Positions 61,601-64,000 of a stretch of 64,000 bases of DNA are shown in pieces (the stretch's first letter is position 1; every line of letters starts with the position of its first letter). The DNA comes from an uncultured Clostridia bacterium (GTDB lineage: Bacteria; Bacillota; Clostridia; Christensenellales; Borkfalkiaceae): NCBI GenBank assembly GCA_944341075.1, contig CALVLV010000001.1:110658-174657 (forward strand), given 5' to 3'. The notes below the pieces were generated by a model. It saw only the letters and a program-made list of their open reading frames with translations, was not told the origin of the DNA and ran no database searches. Made by a program: the position numbers and the translations under genes.

Positions 61601-63026
61601 AATATACCGTTCCCGAAAGGTCAATGCCGCCGCACGCGTTTGCTATTGCATTGCACACAGAGGCGCGCTCGCCATCGGCGGCCTGCGCAAGCTTTTCAAC
61701 GGCCTTTATACACCAGAACTGAAGGTCGGCTCCCCTGTCCTTCAACTTATTGGCAGTCTTCTCTGCCTTTTCGCTTATTTTATTAAAAACACCCGCAGAT
61801 ATGGCCGAACGAACGGCATTTACTTCGCCTTCTAAATAGTTGGGAATGTACGTTTCGTTGAAGTTTTTAAGCTCGTCGCTTACCATGCGGCAGGCGTCGG
61901 GATTGCCCGAAAACACGTACATCTCCATCTTTGCGGCGCGCTGGGCGTTTGCAAAGTGCGAAAACGCGCCGCGGTGCAGCTTTGCCCAGCGGTTGACTTC
62001 GGGCGAGGACGACAGCACCGAAACCGCGCCCTTTAAGTTGTTTTCTTCCTTCATATCCATAAGGAAGTATACGGCGCGCTTTTTGCGCGCAAGGCGGAAC
62101 CACCAGCGCAGGTTGAGTTCGGTTATGTCGTCCTTCAGGCACACGGCGCCAATTCTGTTTGCCCTGCCCAAAAGCTCGCTTGAGCTCTCCTGCTCGCGGT
62201 CGGTGTAGGCGTCGGTGAAGATTATTACCGAACTCCTTATCCTCCTCCACTCCGCTCTTCCCATATTGGCGGGCCGCCCGCCGGAGCGAAGGGCGTGTAT
62301 GCTCTCCGCCGTGGCTATGGAGTACTCGTTGAGTTCGGAAAACACATACTTTGTGGCATAGAAGTTGCGCGCCCAAAGTTTTAACCTGGGGAAGATCTGG
62401 CTGAGCACAGTGAACACCGCAAAGCCGCCCGTGGCGGGCGCGACCACCGACATCAGCGCATATGTAAGCGCAAATATTATGTACCCGACAGAACCGAACG
62501 CCGAGGCGGCGTTTCCCACGGTGTCAACGTAGTCGGCGTCCAGCGTGAAGGTCTGAAAGGTGCCCGAAATAATGCTTACCGCCCTGGCCCAGCCGTCCAT
62601 GTATACTTCTACAGAGAGGGTGTACGCTATGCGCAGGCAGAGCACCGAGGCAAGCATGGCGCCGGCAAAGCGCAGTATGCGGTACCTTCTGGTCATTAAG
62701 GCCGCCGTCCAGCCGCCAGTCATGCAGACGACGGACAGCGATATGAACAGCGACGGCACGGGCGGCGTGCCATACACAAGGCAGGGCGCCAGCAGTGCGA
62801 TAAATACCGCGACATGCACGCCGAGCGCTATAAGCGACTTTGCCGCCATGGTGAGCTTGCGGCCCGCCCGTCCGCCCGAAGGCATGACAAAGTTTTTGGG
62901 GTGCATTTTATACCTTTTGCGCGGCGCACCCCCGCCCCCTGCCGTTCCGTCAGGGGCAGTTTGCTCCGTTGCGCCCTGCAAGGGCTTTTCCTTCTTGCCT
63001 TTTTTGGTATGATTACCCTTTCCCAT
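58674..63026 (-). CDS. giant membrane protein with TrkA/Rossmann-like domains
   Basis: About 1450 residues from ATG 63026 (AGGGGA nine bases upstream; the frame is open 19 codons more). A basic tail is followed by four or five TM segments (about 60-225), then a Rossmann-like domain (SSVIIFTDAYTDREQE... near 262; VYFLMDMK), a long helical region, and a second Rossmann domain near 809 with LNIAVIGSGKISKEFIKAA, a dinucleotide-binding GxGxx motif. The C-terminal 400 residues are alpha/beta (VDVVVALMHDIERAS; FVLHGDHDITFMRACAWENF). Residues ~742-795 hold three AHM-starting repeats made by the dispersed CACATATGC motif; DAESENPAEDAESE repeats occur near the end. The layout recalls RCK-gated channels that elsewhere are fused to RyR domains. 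Confidence 0.8.
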   Translation of the reverse strand: MGKGNHTKKGKKEKPLQGATEQTAPDGTAGGGGAPRKRYKMHPKNFVMPSGGRAGRKLTMAAKSLIALGVHVAVFIALLAPCLVYGTPPVPSLFISLSVVCMTGGWTAALMTRRYRILRFAGAMLASVLCLRIAYTLSVEVYMDGWARAVSIISGTFQTFTLDADYVDTVGNAASAFGSVGYIIFALTYALMSVVAPATGGFAVFTVLSQIFPRLKLWARNFYATKYVFSELNEYSIATAESIHALRSGGRPANMGRAEWRRIRSSVIIFTDAYTDREQESSSELLGRANRIGAVCLKDDITELNLRWWFRLARKKRAVYFLMDMKEENNLKGAVSVLSSSPEVNRWAKLHRGAFSHFANAQRAAKMEMYVFSGNPDACRMVSDELKNFNETYIPNYLEGEVNAVRSAISAGVFNKISEKAEKTANKLKDRGADLQFWCIKAVEKLAQAADGERASVCNAIANACGGIDLSGTVYSSDVIESIFNKNTSGISFGQCIKVFDVLRKAAEGNDSDEGDGEKSLRDRIARQFNALARDLNMAEEGKFYKLTDAILKKLVNSHTNKPAKSDDGQLCSTVAECTKGYLDFIEGLEAEKITAAVNGVADELIKSAGKEYEVLTRGCRRALAKVMRVLRKTVKIAGLNGRKKKVLPAWLLRRYPEYVDRSCKGRGAGTVSVTPEAICRQLCAFAAAGCARRTADISFRVINEYRNLVYQLISGYDFDDDDARAAAHYPLYWALGSKKCHPPAHMPEQTAPQGEESASAANCPAHMQQSSQTASGGDSSATEENSAAHMQQSTQKAGCGAEVEGRLSSLNIAVIGSGKISKEFIKAAYWCGQMMYRVRKSPAADDRGGNGAVTDDKGGRGAAQYEYRPTSLSITVLGKEAYPLTRRQLAFEMPEAFNGEHDDYCKFKFFDTVFGTADGGQGAGGNGFEEVFKANCLEADYVLVALGDDDLNMRAASWVKHTLDRKNLASPRCIPVNFAIENSDLCAAIQRDARGKGGGCILNAFGSVASRYDIGNIISTRLDDFAYSVNCAHDEGVEKRAFLMDEYKRNSSVASALHLPYKLVTFGKMECNSLFNVKKVNVQASAGDDSDELVPRYLLEHRRWNAYMRSEGYRCPDTAEFFRMAFNAEGKYDGGKHKDAELRLHACLLESDYHTQDPDPASPEALEAIVEMGKNVSVGVPLGKWLDENVTIPQESTFEWDRLDKVSYLTGTGFKKYDVDVVVALMHDIERASCCYNMNDEFYSQKDLGFFVRLASALSRFGGDSQFVLHGDHDITFMRACAWENFELMLATTGGADADELIAALAKGFSDRFPDARQNPAEDAESENPAEDAESEKGEKQKFKLNKLERFISDNDSSVSGNFAKIKRCGRRLLQLWGTFKGDCQKVSRGSEIDPKKPFVAVKGGMALIGLPKGGYAKGVEFGFVRAMFTASKGAEGGKKEGAEKQPEE

Positions 63027-63083
63027 ATGTAAATTTCCCCTGAAACGCAAAAATTTTTCTAATGAAGCGCAAATAAAGCGCAA

Positions 63084-63895
63084 AAATTCTTTTTAAATCT
63101 GCCACAGCCGACATTTTTCGCGCTTAAAAGCGCAAAAACACCGTTTGCAGCAGATACATTGTATAAAATCGGTCATCAACCGGCAGCGAACGCGCATTAT
63201 TATAATTTATGCCGATTAAAACGCGCGCTTTTACGCCATACAAATTATTGCACAGTTATATTGTTACACAAAATGCAGTATAGAGTCGCTCTCACCGCCA
63301 AAACAGGCATATTTCGGGCAAAAATGCACATTTGAATATAATATTTTGCAGCGTGCGAATGAACTATTTTATTTGCAAAAAATGTTCACAGCGGCAGGAA
63401 CTATAGCCGATAAACTCCCCTTTCCGCACAGCGGCATTCGCACGCAGGCAATACATATAAACCGCTGTCACCCTGCCCTGACTTAAAGGCATTTGCAAAG
63501 CATAAAGCACTAAGCTCACCGCCGATCCTGCCATTTAAATAAATCTATTACAGTATACCACAGCCGTCACCAAAAATCAATATCCTATTTTACGCCCCAA
63601 CATAAACAAACATTTATACCCATGCACAGCACATGCCGGCAACGCATATAATAGTTACCGGAGCCGCTTCAGGCAGCGGGAACCGCCTAAAAAAATCAGC
63701 GACACCGCAAAAACTTATCCGCATTTTTATTCTTCCCCCTAAAGCTTTCAGCCGATAGCCGCATGCGCAGGCTTATTTCAGCCAAAAGGCACGCAAATAT
63801 ATTGTGCCCATTACAAAGTACAGCGGAATATATTGTGTGCCCGCACTGTAGTGCAAAAAATTTAATGAAAAAGCAAAAAAACTTTGTAAAAATGC
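63084..63895. other. gene-free A/T-rich spacer
   Basis: About 810 bases between the giant membrane gene and the tRNA promoter. No open frame with a ribosome site was found. It must contain the promoter of the accessory array, but I see no strong candidate. Short imperfect inverted repeats only (for example CCGCT/AGCGG near 63663-63680). Confidence 0.5.
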
Positions 63896-63924
63896 TTGCT
63901 TTTTATTTTTGAATTTGGTATATT
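63896..63924 (+). promoter_or_regulatory. tRNA promoter
   Basis: TTGCTT (63896-63901), 17 bases, TATATT (63919-63924), 12 bases before the tRNA. Confidence 0.7.
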
Positions 63925-63936
63925 ATTTAAGCGTTC

Positions 63937-64000
63937 GGGAGCTTAGCTCAGTTGGGAGAGCAACTGCCCTACAAGCAGTGGGTCACAGGTTCGAGCCCTG
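63937..64000 (+). tRNA. tRNA-Val (anticodon TAC), cut by right edge
   Basis: Acceptor strand GGGAGCT (63937-63943), D-arm GCTC/GAGC, anticodon stem ACTGC (63963-63967) / GCAGT (63975-63979), loop CCTACAA, variable GGGTC, T-arm start ACAGG TTCGAGC CCTG. The anticodon is TAC (63970-63972), valine. The base before it, position 33, is C where tRNAs almost always have T. The last ~9 bases and CCA end lie outside the window. Confidence 0.9.

Noticed and set aside
42834-63026. Mobile island with integrase or attachment sites
   Set aside because: A tRNA gene lies at the far right, but no integrase, transposase or direct repeat of the tRNA 3' end could be found in the window; the tRNA is also cut off.

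Overview
The window looks like a chromosomal segment of an uncultured, fairly GC-rich member of the Bacillota, probably a gut or rumen Clostridia-type organism. The evidence is an L27 with the Bacillota-type N-terminal leader, consensus SigA promoters and Shine-Dalgarno sites, CUT1 sugar ABC transporters of the LplB/LplC/MsmK type, and several families of short dispersed repeats in the intergenic DNA. The exact genus is not determinable by eye. No CRISPR array, transposase or prophage was seen. One tRNA gene is cut by the right edge.

Layout. 1-3.3 kb: divergent promoters, rplU-rpmA, a GNAT acetyltransferase, a small XRE regulator facing a near-perfect promoter with a palindrome in its spacer (possibly a small RNA), and an AraC regulator. 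3.3-15.2 kb (minus strand): a sugar-uptake and pectin operon read right to left: two permeases, a very large solute-binding lipoprotein, an MsmK-type ATPase embedded among four unknown 4-TM proteins, then a GH28 polygalacturonase and a GH105 unsaturated rhamnogalacturonyl hydrolase, both without signal peptides. 15.7-17.6 kb: a membrane protein and a divergent cytoplasmic pectin methylesterase. 17.7-29.1 kb (minus): uronate catabolism, read kduD, eda-VOC fusion, kdgK, sugar-phosphate isomerase-like gene, kduI, second MsmK-type ATPase, uxaB, uxaA, uxaC. Together these take methylated oligogalacturonides and galacturonate to KDG, then KDPG, then pyruvate plus glyceraldehyde 3-phosphate. 29.6-36 kb: a deacetylase, two MATE exporters, an AraC regulator and a GNAT, separated by repeat-filled spacers. 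36.9-42.4 kb: clpB, an XRE-TM regulator, a secreted protein that apparently starts at an ATT codon, a small membrane protein in AT-rich DNA, and a second SDR.

42.8-63.0 kb is the accessory region of most interest. It is a minus-strand array of fourteen genes read right to left: a ~1450-residue membrane protein with Rossmann/TrkA-like domains, a 96-residue stand-alone RyR-domain protein, a Cys-rich XRE regulator, a CbbX/SpoVK-type AAA+ ATPase, a YbjN-like protein, two TerY-like vWA proteins, a PP2C phosphatase, a Ser/Thr kinase, a two-domain protein, a TerD protein that shares its N-terminal Cys-rich module with that protein, a zinc-ribbon/5-TM/InlB-repeat/Hint surface protein, a transglutaminase-like protein and an acidic winged-helix-like protein. 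The vWA, kinase, PP2C and TerD genes match the known Ter (TerY-P) signalling set. The combination with a separate RyR protein, a channel-like giant, the AAA+ ATPase and the Hint protein is the best candidate for an undescribed system here. A 47-bp element repeated upstream of both vWA promoters suggests coordinated control.

Limits: domain calls come from reading motifs, without database searches. Promoters and operators are pattern matches. Coordinates include the stop codon where one is present.
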